Shown piece after piece: positions 1 through 12,341 of a DNA stretch of 64,000 nucleotides. Numbering within the stretch: position 1 is the first letter of the stretch; each line of letters begins with the position of its first letter. Source of the DNA: Brachynemurus nebulosus (lineage: Eukaryota; Arthropoda; Insecta; Neuroptera; Myrmeleontidae); the NCBI GenBank assembly GCA_035578155.1, contig JAPWDM010000046.1, forward strand, positions 697,412-761,411, written 5' to 3'. A model generated the notes under the pieces. That model worked only from the letters and a program-made list of their open reading frames with translations, made no database searches and had not been told where the DNA came from. A program made the translations under genes and the position numbers.

Positions 1-2708
1 TAATTGTCTCTTAAGTTGAAACTTATATTTATTACTGTCATTTAACCTCAGCCATCACTCTTAAAAGGTCAGAAACTAGGCCCGTTACCTTATGTAGTAC
101 CGAACATTGCATGCATTTGTATTGAAATATTACTATGTTCTACCAACTAAAATTTTTCCGTAAAAATATATGTTATAGAGTACTAAGAGACATATTATTG
201 AACAAAAAATGGTGGGTGCCGCTAACGCCGAAGTGCCAAAAAAAATTTACTTAAAATTAAAAATTTTAAGAAATTAGTATAATAAAGAGATATAACGTTA
301 ATTTTTTTTATTACTTTGTCTACAGTGGGTACACAATATATATTAAACTAAAATAAATCGGCTCAGTAATTTCGTCAAAAAAAATTTTTTCTGAAAATTT
401 TGTCTAGTTGTGTATTCATAAACTATTACCCTCGGAGGGTTAAAATTTGGCAGGAATGTATCTGGGGCCAAGAAGTATTATTTCCTATAAAAACAATCAA
501 TTTTGCGTCAAGGGCCGTTTTCCCTATCTTACCCGGCTATGCCCTTTGTAAGAAACTGTTCAAAATATATTATAATCTATGTTAGACTAAACTTTTTTAT
601 TTGATGTATTCTTTGTAGATTTTTACATGCAAAGGCTAATTTTGCAATTAATTATAAACATATTATGTAATATTATGATAATAATTATTAATTTAATGAT
701 TTGTTGAAAAGTCTATACATAAGTGGAAATATTTGGATAACTAGTAATTTTCCCTATAAGTTAAAATGCATCAAAGAATGCAGTTTTATTTTGTTTATTA
801 ATTATTTTGAGTTTAGGAAATATTACGCTAATATTTAAGGTTTTATTTTTGTAAAATATTGTCGAGATCCCAACTGTTTAGTATGAAGCTTTTATGGGAT
901 CCTACGGTCCTGGGTGATAATTTTGCCCTTACAGTAGTAACGAAATCATTTTATTTTAATTTAAATAATAATAGTACAGTTACCTAAACAATTCGACTTT
1001 ATGTATAATTGCTTTGAAAAAGAAAATTTAAAATCTGTAACCCCGTAACTCAATAATAAAACCAAATTTCAAAATTTAGGCTCTGTTGTACCACCCCTGG
1101 GATTGTTCTCTATTGATAGACACCTCACTAGTCAAAACCCTTAAGTAACATTGGCTGTGTGCTTTTCACAAAATTTTCCCTAATTTTTATATATTGATTA
1201 TTTAATAATCAATAAATGTTAAAAAGATTTAGATTTTAGTATGAAAAATATTACTTCAATAAATTATAAATTAACACTTATTTAATTGGCTAATTATTTT
1301 CTTAAATAGGCTAAACAAAACATTATTATTATCTACATATTTATTATTTAAGTTTTCCACTTTGAAGAATTTGACTTGTTGTTCGTAACTTGCTGCCATC
1401 TACTGTATTACTTATTTACACAATTAAGTTTGAATTCTATTTCTTTCTATTTCTTTGTTAAGAAGATTAAAAAAATATTTTCTAATTTTCTAATATTTTC
1501 TGGCTATTATTTTTTTAGTTAGTTGTATCAAAATTATTTTTATTTGTAAACATTTTATGGAGTCGGTATTAATTTACAAATTTAACATTTGAAATAGGAT
1601 TATTATTCAAAATGAAAAGATGTATGAAACTTATATATAACCTCTATTTAGGTAAAATTTTAAATATTTCAAAAAATTTAATAGTCAATGTATTTTTTTA
1701 TTTTTTAGATTTTGTAAGAGTATTTCCATTAAATTGTAGACAATAGTTATGCTTAACAATCGAGAAATATCCAATCTTTTGTGAAGAAAGTTTTCAGCAA
1801 CGGATTAACACAAATGTAAAAATGTTTAAACAGTTAATTGTCGTGTGTAAAATGAGTAAAAATATTTATTAATAATTATTAATAGCAATTAAATTGTATG
1901 TGTAACAATGTAAAATATTTTAAGAAAGATTAAATTTTATTTTTGATTAAATTATACATAATTTTAATGTTGTAGTGTTGTTCGACAGGTTAGAAATATC
2001 AAACCTCTCAAATTAAAAAAAATACTGCCAAAATGAATATGTCCTCTCATATTTGAGAAAAGACGAAACAACCCAAGTAAATGATTTTAAAAGCAGTTAA
2101 AAATTATTTTAAATAATGAATAAAACTTTTCATAAAATAGTATAAGTTCAAATATAACCAAAACGGGACAAATGAGCGTACCGAGAAGTATGATCGGGAC
2201 TGTTCCGTTGAAAACGGGACGTCTGGTCACCTTAATTATGCCACATAATGTTTAAAATTAAAGTAAAATTTAAAAAAAAAAAAAATAAGCTAAAAATGTA
2301 AATCAAAATAATTCGAAATTTTATTCAAAATTACTTCTGTATTGTGCTTCGTTCTATTTGCCAAACAAGTTTTAAGTAGTTTTTAAATTAATCTACAGGT
2401 TATAATGCCCTTGGTAATTTTGGAAAAAAATCTCTCCCCTTAAACATTACGTAGATATAATTGACCAATGTTTCAATCTTATCATAAAATTAAGTTGCAA
2501 TATGCCCTTGAAAATAAGTTTTTTCCACTTTCATTTAGATTTTATCCCTCAAAACAAGAGTATGTGAAAAAATTGTTTTTTAGTTACAATCAGTTTCAGT
2601 TTTTCAATTTATTCTCAGTGTCCACCTTAAATTTTTGTAAAGCGATTCAAATTCAAAACTTAATCAGAGAATCAGTCATAAATTATTGATTTATTTACAT
2701 ATTAAATT
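1..2708. other. AT-rich non-coding stretch, nothing recognised
   Basis: I see no gene, RNA gene or clear repeat here. The short open frames (400-585 and 2468-2689) have AT-driven composition and no recognisable motif. If the phosphatase gene at 6620-7822 continues leftward, this stretch would be part of its downstream intron or lie beyond it. Confidence 0.5.
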
Positions 2709-2710
2709 TA

Positions 2711-3992
2711 GGGTTGGGTGGGGTAAAAAAAGACTGCTCGAGCGGGGTAAAAAAAAGACATATTAAACTCAAGTGTTAAATTCAAAAAATAAAAAATATT
2801 ACAACAAAATACATTAGTATTTTAAGCTGTCTGGGCCAAAAAATTATTTTTTGGAACGGGCTTTATAATATAAAAAAATTTTCTCCCAAACTTCTGTTAT
2901 TCATGAGAGAAAAACTTTCATTCCGCGACGATAAACTTTTTCAGTAAGTAAAGAATCTGATAAGATACAGTGCTGTATTTTTTTCTTGTTATTCTACATG
3001 CTTTAGTAATGTAAAGTACAAAGTTTTATTTAAATGATCCGACTGCTTGTAATTTTTTTTTATATGTTAAAGAAAAAGAAAAAAGTGGGGTAAAAAAAAG
3101 ACAAAACAAGGGGTTAACATTTAGAAAAATTAAAAATTATTGACAAGGGTTTTCATTTTAAAACTAGATAATGGCATGTTTATGTATATTTTATGGATTA
3201 AAAAAATACTGATTCTTCAATAAAACAATTTTGTTTGTTAGTGAGCAGATGGTTTTCATGGATATCAATTTCAGCTCATTCGAAAATTTGTATTTTTAAC
3301 CCATGAAAATTTATTTATGTTTTTATAATGTATAACTATGCTTTATTGCACACATTTAGTATTTTTAACTCATTCATAGATTATTTTATTTTTTTACTTT
3401 ATGTGTAAAGTGGTGTAAAAAAAAAGACAGCCCCAAATTAACATATTTGGTTTTTTAATGAGCTACAATAAATTTTGTGTTAGTTGTACGTTTGTGAAAT
3501 AAAAATTATTTTAATATTTGATGATTTTTCTTTTTTGGGTTGAAGAATAATTTTCTTTTTCGTTTTGACCGCTACCCAAAGTGATGAGGATCCTCATCAC
3601 TTTGGGTAGCGGGCAAAACGAAAAAGAAAAATATTTTAATATTTAAAGTCCAAAGAAATTTCCTGTGAGTCAAGCTTTGCATCAGTTAACTTTTTCTGAC
3701 TTTTCTTACTGCTACCCTTCCAATCATGTACTTGCAGTATCCTATTAGTTAGAGGTCTGTCTTTTATTTACCCTCCACTGTCTTTTTTTTACCCCACTTG
3801 GCGGGTAAAAAAAAGACAAAGTTTTTATTTTTTTATAGATTTATGCCATTAGCTTGAGTGAAAAAACAGGCTAAATCTTAAAATACAAACAATTTAACAT
3901 CATACAGTATTTGTATTGTCTAAAAATTCAAATATTTTCTACATGAAAAATGAAAAGATTTGATTTTGTCTTTTTTTTACCCCGTCCAACCC
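2711..3992. mobile_element. Non-autonomous DNA transposon (MITE) with TA target duplication
   Basis: The left end reads GGGTTGGGTGGGGTAAAA and the right end is the inverted counterpart finishing CCAACCC, each flanked by TA (2709-2710 and 3993-3994). The terminal repeat is about 25 bp. The core word GGGGTAAAAAAAAGAC or its complement recurs inside, near 2743, 3087, 3412 and 3785, in both orientations, which looks like repeated transposase-binding sites. There is no transposase frame in the 1.28 kb. A TA duplication fits the Tc1/mariner superfamily, but the superfamily is an inference. It lies in the probable intron of the phosphatase gene. Confidence 0.75.
3551..3630. repeat. Near-perfect 2 x 40 bp palindrome inside the MITE
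   Basis: The arms run from TTTTCTTTTTCGTTTTG to a centre reading GAGGATCCTC at 3590/3591 and back, with only one or two mismatches. As single strand or RNA it would fold into a 40-bp stem with almost no loop. It may be a small foldback insertion in the larger element at 2711-3992. Confidence 0.8.
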
Positions 3993-3994
3993 TA

Positions 3995-4689
3995 TCAACA
4001 TATTATTTATAATTTGAATGCAATCTAAATATAATATTATTTTATAAATTTTTATTGAAAAATTTAATCTTATAAAATTTTTTTAAAATAATTGAAAATC
4101 ATAGGTTACCTGGGATATTTTTGTTATTTATATGTCAAAATGTGTCCTTTACACAATAAAAAATGTAAATTAAAATGTTGAATACTTTTTTAACTTAATA
4201 ATAAAAAAAAAAATTTAAATGGATGTTATGTTTTCAGCAAATTTTAATGATATTAAAAAATACCTACATAAAATCAATTAAATTAGAAAACATTTTGGAA
4301 CATTTATAATGCCTTACGTCTTGCGTCTAACTCTGACGAGATTTATTGTGGAAAGGCCCACGTAATTAATTTCAAATTGTCATGACGTATTCCCATAGTA
4401 TCCAGCGGTTTTTAAAAAAAAACAGCTTGAGACAAATGTATATCGTCGATTGCTTTGCTTAAAATAATTTTTCATTACATATCACTCAAAAAGCTTCCTT
4501 TTTGAAAATGTACGATTTTAAAAATTGAAATGGAGATAGTTTGTCCGTATAATAAAAAAAGAAAACAAATGTCCGTTTGGAAATTTTTTAGTTAATTTCT
4601 AACAAATTTCTTAATTTTTCTCTGGAATTAGTTTACGTAAAGTAAAAATTTAAAAACTTATCATACCTAATTTTAGCTCGTCTTTGCAA

Positions 4690-4690
<1 letters not shown>
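3995..4690. other. AT-rich stretch, nothing recognised
   Basis: No open frame, repeat boundary or RNA gene that I can support. Confidence 0.4.
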
Positions 4691-5180
<490 letters not shown>

Positions 5181-5226
5181 TCAGTTCAGTCTGACATAGA
5201 CTTTATACAGTATACTGTATACTGTA

Positions 5227-5412
5227 TACAGTATACCACCGATAATGGAAACATCAGTTTTGGAAATTTTTTGAGAGCATCAAATTAGTCAACATCACTT
5301 TTGGAAAGTTGCATCAAAAATGTAATGTAACTTTCCAAAAGTGATGTTGACTAATTTGATGCTCTCAAAAAATTTCCAAAACTGATGTTTCCATTATCGG
5401 TGCTATACTGTA
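5227..5412. mobile_element. Foldback MITE, 186 bp
   Basis: Two arms of about 73 bp (5238-5310 and 5329-5401) are perfect or nearly perfect inverted copies around an 18-bp loop. The arm starts ACCGATAATGGAAACATCAG. The inverted match continues weakly outward through TACAGTATA. The left flank is a short TATACTG-type repeat. No coding capacity. The superfamily is unknown. Confidence 0.8.
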
Positions 5413-5693
5413 TTTACCTAAATTAATATTAAAAATAACAAAATCAGATATATCAATTTTTATTTACATATTTTGTTGCCGAAAACCATTAACTATAAGG
5501 CTGTAAAACATATAACAAAAGAATAATCCTTCAAAAATTGTCAGTGGCAAAAGTCAACGCATTCTAATGTACACTTTTAAAAAATGCAAATACGTTATAA
5601 GTACGAAGAGTATAAGCAAGATAAGTAAGTGAAGTAAGTAATATTAATAATAGGGTTTAACGTCCGTTCTTAAGATATCAGTCTACAAGAAGA

Positions 5694-5893
5694 CAAGGAA
5701 AGCGATGTGAAGGCTAGAATTTGGTAAGCATGCGTCTGCAGCCGTCTTCTTAGGGAACTATGCTGATATTCATCTGGAATTGTGAAGGGAAATTGCAGAA
5801 AACCTTTACGAGCATTGCTGGCTTTGAATCCTCGACTTACCAGTCCGCAAGTGCCAGTGCCTAAGCACGCTTGGCCACTCCGCTGGTAAGTTA
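5694..5893 (-). mobile_element. tRNA-derived SINE, copy 1
   Basis: Read on the minus strand, the 5' end (near 5893) carries a tRNA-like head with an A-box-like TGGCCAAGCGTG (5866-5877) and, about 45 bp on, a B-box-like GGATTCAAAGCC. The order and spacing fit an RNA polymerase III internal promoter. The body (ctgcagccgtcttc, attgcagaaaacct) is shared with a second copy at 22990-23195. The head most resembles a tRNA-Leu or tRNA-Ser 5' half, which is an inference. It is not a functional tRNA gene, because there is no cloverleaf 3' half. Confidence 0.65.
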
Positions 5894-5914
5894 AATATAA
5901 GCAAGTGAAGTACA

Positions 5915-6120
5915 TAAAATAAGTATGATAAGAACGAAAAGATTTTTTATGCATATGAGCAATTAAGTGGAAAGGAAACTTTACACGATACTGTGGGAAT
6001 CATATATCAAAATATTGATCGGCTTGCTGACGACGAATGAAATATAGAAGATATAATTGCTGATTTGGATAAGGCTTTACCAGTACTAAAAAAAAGAACT
6101 TTTGCTTCGAGAGTTATCGT
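5915..6120 (+). other. Possible decayed coding fragment, unidentified
   Basis: One plus-strand frame reads like protein, with residues resembling EQLSGKETLHDTVGIIYQNI and then, after one stop codon, EDIIADLDKALPVLKKRTF. Composition is less biased than the surroundings. I do not recognise the family. It runs directly into a fragment of the microsatellite-bearing repeat (cgagagttatcgtgcggac). It is probably a transposon relic rather than a host exon. Confidence 0.2.
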
Positions 6121-6619
6121 GCGGACATATACATACATAATATACCGTTTGGTTCACCAAACCATTTCGGATCCAGGTTCTGTGCGACGAACAGAGAACT
6201 GATAAGAAAGTAATTCGTTGAATAGAACTAATAGCTAAATTTTTCATTCGACAATTCGTTAAAAAATTGGGAAATATGTAATTAATACTTGATATAGAGG
6301 GGTCCAATTTCTAATATTTTAATGAGAAAATAGAAGTAATGATACAAGTAATTTACAAAATTATTTTAAAAAGTAAATCACGAGAATAAATAATAAATCA
6401 AGTAACTAATATGATAATAATAAATTATATTCTATATTTGAATTATAAAGGTAGAACGCAATATTTTCTATAATTTAATTATATAAGTCAAAGAAATATT
6501 AATAAAAATCAATAATAATCGTTTATTTTAAGAACACCAATAACTTTTTGAATGCCTCGGTATACTGGTGTAATGCTCAGTGACTTAAGTTTAAACTAAA
6601 CTAACTTTAATATATTTAC

Positions 6620-7822
6620 CTTTTCTAAAAATTCTCGAAAATAGGGCCGAGTGCGAACATAAACCGTATAAGCACAATCCTGAAACAGTACTGGAAAATT
6701 GAAGCTCGCATCAGAAAGCTCCTGAAGACTGCAGTGAACTAGCGTTTCATCTAAATCCAAAACCAAACTGAATTCAGGACTTGACCGTGTTTTCAAAGGC
6801 AAAGCCGGACATTTTGATCGCATTTCAAATGTTAACGGCGGCAGATGTTTAATGAATAAGTATGGATCAAATGAATCCCAACAGTCATTCGGTTGTTCTG
6901 CTTTGTGATCTTGCTGATTTTGGTTAGTAGTAGTTGTTGATGTTATAATAGAGTTTGAAATTATTGCACTGTCACCGTTAGCGTTGCCATAGAGCATACC
7001 ATAGTCATAATTAAGTAAATCCATGGGAGAAGTTTTCATTTCTTCGTCCAAAAAACAATTTAAATCTGTCGTTGCCGGTAAATCTTGTAAATCTATGTTT
7101 AAATCTTGATAATTTTCATGTGCTTTCAATTGTTCAAAGTCATTGTTTTCTAAATTTACACATTCATTATCTGATGTTTCCACTGGCTTTGATTCATTAT
7201 TATAATTCATTTTGGGAGTGTCGATAGTGAAATTGTCGATACGATTTTGTAAGCAATTTGAATTTTTTGCATTGTACGAATTCTGAGAAGTAATGCTATT
7301 AGATGAAATATAATTATGGTCGGTAATATTGTTTGTATTAATATCGATATTAAGTGTTTCCATTGTCGTTAAGTTTATATCTTTGTTGTTAGTTTCCATA
7401 CTCTCCGTCATATTTAATTCGGGTTCTGATTCTGATCCAGAAATACAATTCTCAGTTTCCGAAATATGTTCAGGCGATGCCGATATCGCGTTTTCCGAAT
7501 AAACTGAATCAGGATTATAAACTACATCAGGAACAACTTGATAACAATTTTCTTTGCCCCCATCATAATCATATTTTTCAGCAAGTTTACAACTGTGAAT
7601 AGCTCTTACAATATCCAGTGTTTTTTGGAGTCCGACACTAGTATCTTTTTGTATTTCTTTTGTCAGTGCTAGAGCGATTTTCTTTGAAAATCTTCGTTGA
7701 ACCAATTTTTTACGCGATGGACGATTATTTGGGTGAGGTGGAGATTTACCTTTCGAAATATTGTTATTTACCTTTCTAAGTCTCAATTCTTTCTTTCCAT
7801 TATTACCACTTCTTAACCACAT
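6620..7822 (-). CDS. CTDSPL2: CTD small phosphatase-like protein 2 orthologue, first coding exon (partial gene)
   Basis: A HAD-superfamily Ser/Thr phosphatase of the SCP/Dullard group, whose known members dephosphorylate the RNA polymerase II CTD and other phosphoproteins. The exon encodes 401 residues. A basic N-terminus (about 1-50) and a long Asn/Ser-rich acidic middle (about 90-320) precede the conserved part. There I see a [13 protein letters not shown] block, PALPLKTRS, and the catalytic DLDETL motif with nucleophile D356 and D358, then the start of the FCP1-homology core ending [10 protein letters not shown]. The family's protein continues for about 130 more residues (second half of the HAD core). 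They are missing because the exon stops at a donor (exon end 6620, then GTAAAT) in phase 0. An acceptor (TTTTTTCTAG) ends at 7849. Start choice: the first in-frame Met, 27 nt inside the exon. An upstream ATG at 7846 is followed by TCA TAA. I could not find the next exon in 1-6600. Confidence 0.9.
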
Positions 7823-7865
7823 TTCGAAATATGTTTTTTATGACATCCCTAGAAAAAAGAAATAC
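7823..7865 (-). other. Splice acceptor and 5' leader of the CTDSPL2 exon
   Basis: On the minus strand a pyrimidine tract and AG (7850-7849) precede GGATGTCATAAAAAAC, a 26-nt leader before the start codon at 7822. A two-codon upstream reading frame (ATG TCA TAA from 7846) lies in this leader. So at least one 5' non-coding exon must lie to the right, beyond or within the palindrome that starts at 7892. The acceptor-to-palindrome gap is about 42 nt, so the branch point must sit in that gap or inside the repeat. Confidence 0.7.
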
Positions 7866-8380
7866 AATAATTTCAGAGATGAATTTGATGAAAAGAGTCT
7901 GGAACCATTACCATAGGTGAATTTGCCCAAGAAATGAAATTCAACGATATGTATGCGATTGTGTAGCTTAGTGAAAGAGTAAACCATACGTATGGATTTC
8001 TCCTCAATATCTTTACATTTTGCGGAGTTATAATACCAAATACCAAAAAATAGTGGTCTTATTCAAACTTTTTTTTCTCGTAAACTATTACAGATAAAAC
8101 GATGAAACAAAATCCATATTGTTTGGTATGTCCAGTACTTTATTATATATTTTTTTCATTCAAAATGGACATTAAATACCCTTTATAAAATACGAAAAAA
8201 AAATTCATTAAATTTTTTTAGCTACTTGTACAAGAGTGACCACTTCCTTATTACTACCAAAAGAAAGCTCGCAAGCACTTCCCTCATCTCCCTGAATTTT
8301 ATTTTTGTCAAAAGGGTGGAACATATTAAAAAAAATAAGAACATATATATTTGGTGATGTTCATGGTACGTGTATGTACA

Positions 8381-8510
8381 GGTACAGGTCAACAAATCTG
8401 ACTTTACCTCTTCAAGGTCATTAAAAATGCATTCTTAAAGAAGTGAGATAGTACTTAATATACAGAAAAATGACCTTGAAGCGGCAAAGTCAGATTTGTT
8501 GAACTGTACC
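8381..8510. repeat. Nested hairpin in the left palindrome arm
   Basis: GGTACAGGTCAACAAATCTG and its inverted partner ending CAGATTTGTTGAACTGTACC flank a 40-45 bp spacer. The stem is about 42 bp and imperfect. The mirror copy sits at 10161-10291 in the other arm, so the whole locus can fold either as one long stem or as two local hairpins. Confidence 0.75.
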
Positions 8511-10160
8511 TACTGCCGTGTCACACTAATCTCACGTATCTCAGAAATTATAGTTTTGAGAAAACTTGATTTGAATAAAATATCGTATTATCTTAATTCG
8601 CTCAAATATTATTAAATATCTAAGATAATTGACTTTTATTATGCGTTATTGATTCAATGTTGCAGTATTGATTTAATAACATAAATATACCATTTGAAAA
8701 TATAAGAAATAAGGAATGTGATACAATCAAAATAAAAATTTAAAAATACAATAGATTAATTATTATATTATTATTAACAAATTAATTAATTTTATTGTCA
8801 ATATATATACTAGGGATTGAGTATAATCCTTTAAACGTTGTTACGCGAAATTGCTGTATCTAAAGATACACGACATTCGTGTCACACGGCAGCCTACTTG
8901 TTTTTGAATTGCGTTTTTAAGAAATATTTTGAATGAATAAATGAATCACTGAATGTTTTTTTTTTTTTTATTATTATTATTATTACATGATAATCTGATG
9001 CCTGCTCTACACTCTCGATCGAAGTTCCTCGACGAAGTAAGCGCTAAAGTTAGCTAAAGTCGGAATACCGTTATAACACCAGCCAGGAAGAACCATGAAA
9101 TGACCTTTTACACTCTCGTACTCGGTCCACTTTGCGAGAATTGAGAGTAGCCATAAGGAATCTAATATGTTTTATCTTCAAAATGTAGACTCATTCCACA
9201 TAGGAGTTTTAAAAAATAATCAGCTACGAATCAAGAACTAATTTTTTTCATTGCTTTTAACATACTTCTCAAGTCTACAATTTTAAATTCACTCATGAAG
9301 TTAAATACATCACTAATTGATCACGTAAACAGTTTTAGTTTACCTAACGGGTAAGTAAAAATGTTAATTGGATTTACTTGCGAAATAATTGTAGAACTGA
9401 GTAATACGCAAAAAACAATGAGAGAAGTTAGTTCTTTTTTCGTAATTAATTGTATTTTAGAACTCCGATATGAAAAAAGTCTACATTTTGAAGATAAAAC
9501 ATATTAGATTCCTTATGGCTACTCTCAATTCTCGCAAAGTGGACCGAGTACGAGAGTGTAAAAGGTCATTTCATGGTTCTTCCTGGCTGGTGTTATAACG
9601 GTATTCCGACTTTAGCTAACTTTAGCGCTTACTTCGTCGAGGAACTTTGATCGAGAGTGTAGAGCAGGCATCAGATTATCATATAATAATAATAATAATA
9701 AAAAAAAAAAAAACATTCAATGATTCATTTATTCATTCAAAATATTTCTTAAAAACACAATTCAAAAACAAGTAGGCTGCCGTGTGACACGAATGTCGTG
9801 TATCTTTAGATACAGCAATTTCGCGTAACAACGTTTAAAGGATTATACTCAATCCCTAGTATATATATTGACAATAAAATTAATTAATTTGTTAATAATA
9901 ATACAATAATTAATCTATTGTATTTTTAAATTTTTATTTTGATTGTATCACATTCCTTATTTCTTATATTTTCAAATGGTATATTTATATGTTATTAAAT
10001 CAATACTGCAACATTGAATCAATAACGCATAATAAAAGTCAATTATCTTAGATATTTAATAATATTTGAGCGAATTAAGATAATACGATATTTTATTCAA
10101 ATCAAGTTTTCTCAAAACTATAATTTCTGAGATACGTGAGATTAGTGTGACACGGCAGTA

Positions 10161-10291
10161 GGTACAGTTCAACAAATCTGACTTTGCCGCTTCAAGGTCA
10201 TTTTTTCTGTATATTAAGTACTATCTCACTTCTTTAAGAATGCATTTTTAATGACCTTGAAGAGATAAAGTCAGATTTGTTGACCTGTACC
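10161..10291. repeat. Nested hairpin in the right palindrome arm
   Basis: Mirror copy of 8381-8510 with the same ~42-bp imperfect stem. A few base differences separate the two, consistent with ageing after the palindrome formed. Confidence 0.75.
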
Positions 10292-10774
10292 TGTACATAC
10301 ACGTACCATGAACATCACCAAATATATATGCTCTTATTTTTTTTTTCAATATGTTCCACCCTTTTGACAAAAGTAAAATTCAGGGAGATGAGGGAAGTGC
10401 TTGCGAGCTTTCTTTTGGTAGTAATAAGAAAGTGGTCACTCTTGTACAAGTAGCTAAAAAAATTTAATGAATTTTTTTTTCGTATTTTATAAAGGGTATT
10501 TAATGTCCATTTTGAATGAAAAAAATATATAATAAAGTACTGGACATAGCAAACAATATGGATTTTGTTTCATCGTTTTATCTGTAATAGTTTACGAGAA
10601 AAAAAAGTTTGAATAAGACCACTATTTTTTGGTATTTGGTATTATAACTCCGCAAAATGTAAAGATATTGAGGAGAAATCCATACGTATGGTTTACTCTT
10701 TCACTAAGCTACACAATCGCATACATATCGTTGAATTTCATTTCTTGGGCAAATTCACCTATGGTAATGGTTCC

Positions 10775-11777
10775 CAGTGTCGCCAGATTTTAAATTGACA
10801 TATTACTACAGAAGACGGTAGAAAAATACTATTTATTTACTACTCCCATAACAAAAAATACTACCTTATTACTACACTGGCGGCGCTGGAGTCTTTGAAT
10901 ATTAGAGGTAGAATCCACAGAACAAAGTAGAATCTGACAAATTCTGGCGGTAAAATATGATATAAAAAAGGAAGATTTAACGGCATCTGTAGATTTTTGG
11001 ATTATTTATGGATTTTCAAATAGTATTTAGAATACTTTTAATAACATTTTTGTTAATTATAAAACTTAAATTCGACGTATTTTTAATCAATAAACAATCA
11101 TTTCGACAGTTTCAAAGAAATAAGGCTATCTCTAAATTCGATTAAAAATTACAAAACAAAATTTACAAAACACTCGTAACGATTTTGTATCCACAAAAAA
11201 ATGATATGTGTAATAGGAAGATCTATAATAAATCTATTGATACGGTACTTCATAAAAAACCATTTATTCTAAATGCCATGTTTTTGAATCATATATGTCA
11301 AGTTATTCTTTTTTGTATTTTTATTTTTGATAAATTTTGTAACAATTAACGACTTTCAAAAAAAGGGAAATAAATTATAAAAATGATTACTATTGTTTTT
11401 TCTTTTTCTTTTTATTGCGAGCTTTTTAACCTTATTAAGAAATATTTTCTATTTCCAAATTTTTTAAAAATTAAGGAATTTTTCGTATTCCGGTAATTAT
11501 TTGCCATTTTTATTTTTTACAATACTTCCGCAGCTACTTTAAGATTAATTACTCCTCTGCAAATAAAATAAAAAATATCCAGAATTATAAATCGTAAATG
11601 TGTAAAGTTTTAAATATATTCGAAAAAATACCGCTAAAATACTATATTTTTTAAAAAATACTACTAAAATACTAAATTATTACTAAAATACTACAATACT
11701 ACGTCATTACTACAACTTGAATTTGGCGGTCAAATATTACTACGGTAGTAATGAAAATACTACATATGGCGACACTG
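10775..11777. mobile_element. Non-autonomous hAT transposon, 1003 bp, with exact 8-bp target duplication
   Basis: Ends are CAGTGTCGCCA and TGGCGACACTG. The duplication ATGGTTCC occurs at 10767-10774 and 11778-11785. The 8-bp duplication and CAG...CTG ends fit the hAT superfamily. Subterminal regions are rich in TACTAC/GTAGTA words at both ends, as expected for binding sites. No transposase frame. It inserted in the outer end of the right arm of the big palindrome, so it is younger than the palindrome. Confidence 0.9.
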
Positions 11778-11794
11778 ATGGTTCCAGACTCTTT

Positions 11795-12341
11795 CCAAAT
11801 GCAGTGATTTTTACTATTTAAATTAAATATATTAATAAAATCAGTTTCGAATTCAGATTTGATATTGATTTTAAAATATCGGAATTTAATGAAAACTGAA
11901 ATACACGCAACTCTTTTTACGTTCTTCAGAATTTTATGTAAATCCAAATACCAAAGGCGTAAGTATAAATTTAAAGCAGAAAAAGTTACATATAATATAT
12001 AAAATTATCTTATGAAACAATGATTTGCAATGATGAATTGCTTTATGAATTGCTGTCGCACCCCCCGTATTGACCCGATCAGGCTCTCTGCGATTTTTTT
12101 TTTTGTTCCCTAACATGAAGAAATGGTTCGCGGGAAAAAATTTTAATTCGTTGCCTGCATGCCTAAAATAATAAATAATAAATAAATATATGTAACAATC
12201 AATGATCTAAGGACTAAATCAAGCATGCATTATATTTCGTTTGTTACAAAATTTTGGAAACTTTGGGGAAAGGACGGATATATACGATTACCTTATATTC
12301 TATCTATTTTATCTTTCTGATATGTTGTTGATGTAAATGAA
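11795..12341. other. Non-coding stretch, nothing recognised
   Basis: AT-rich with one slightly GC-richer patch (12040-12100, a run of C and CCCGATCAGG). I considered a 5' exon of the phosphatase gene there but see no paired splice sites. Confidence 0.4.

Larger units (their letters stand above)
7892..11794. repeat. Giant palindrome, about 2.9 kb, interrupted by a hAT element
   Basis: 7892-9190 and 9475-10774 (plus 11786-11794) are inverted copies with only scattered differences, about 1.3 kb per arm. Toward the centre (about 9190-9475) the arms still align but are clearly diverged. The ends read AAAGAGTCTGGAACC and the complement. No clean target duplication is visible outside. Each arm carries a (TTA)n run, a poly-T tract and a smaller nested hairpin. 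No reading frame. Either a foldback transposon with very long terminal repeats or an inverted duplication. I cannot say which. Confidence 0.9.

Noticed and set aside
12040..12100. GC-richer patch as a 5' exon of the phosphatase gene
   Set aside because: No paired donor on the minus strand and no promoter signal I can defend.
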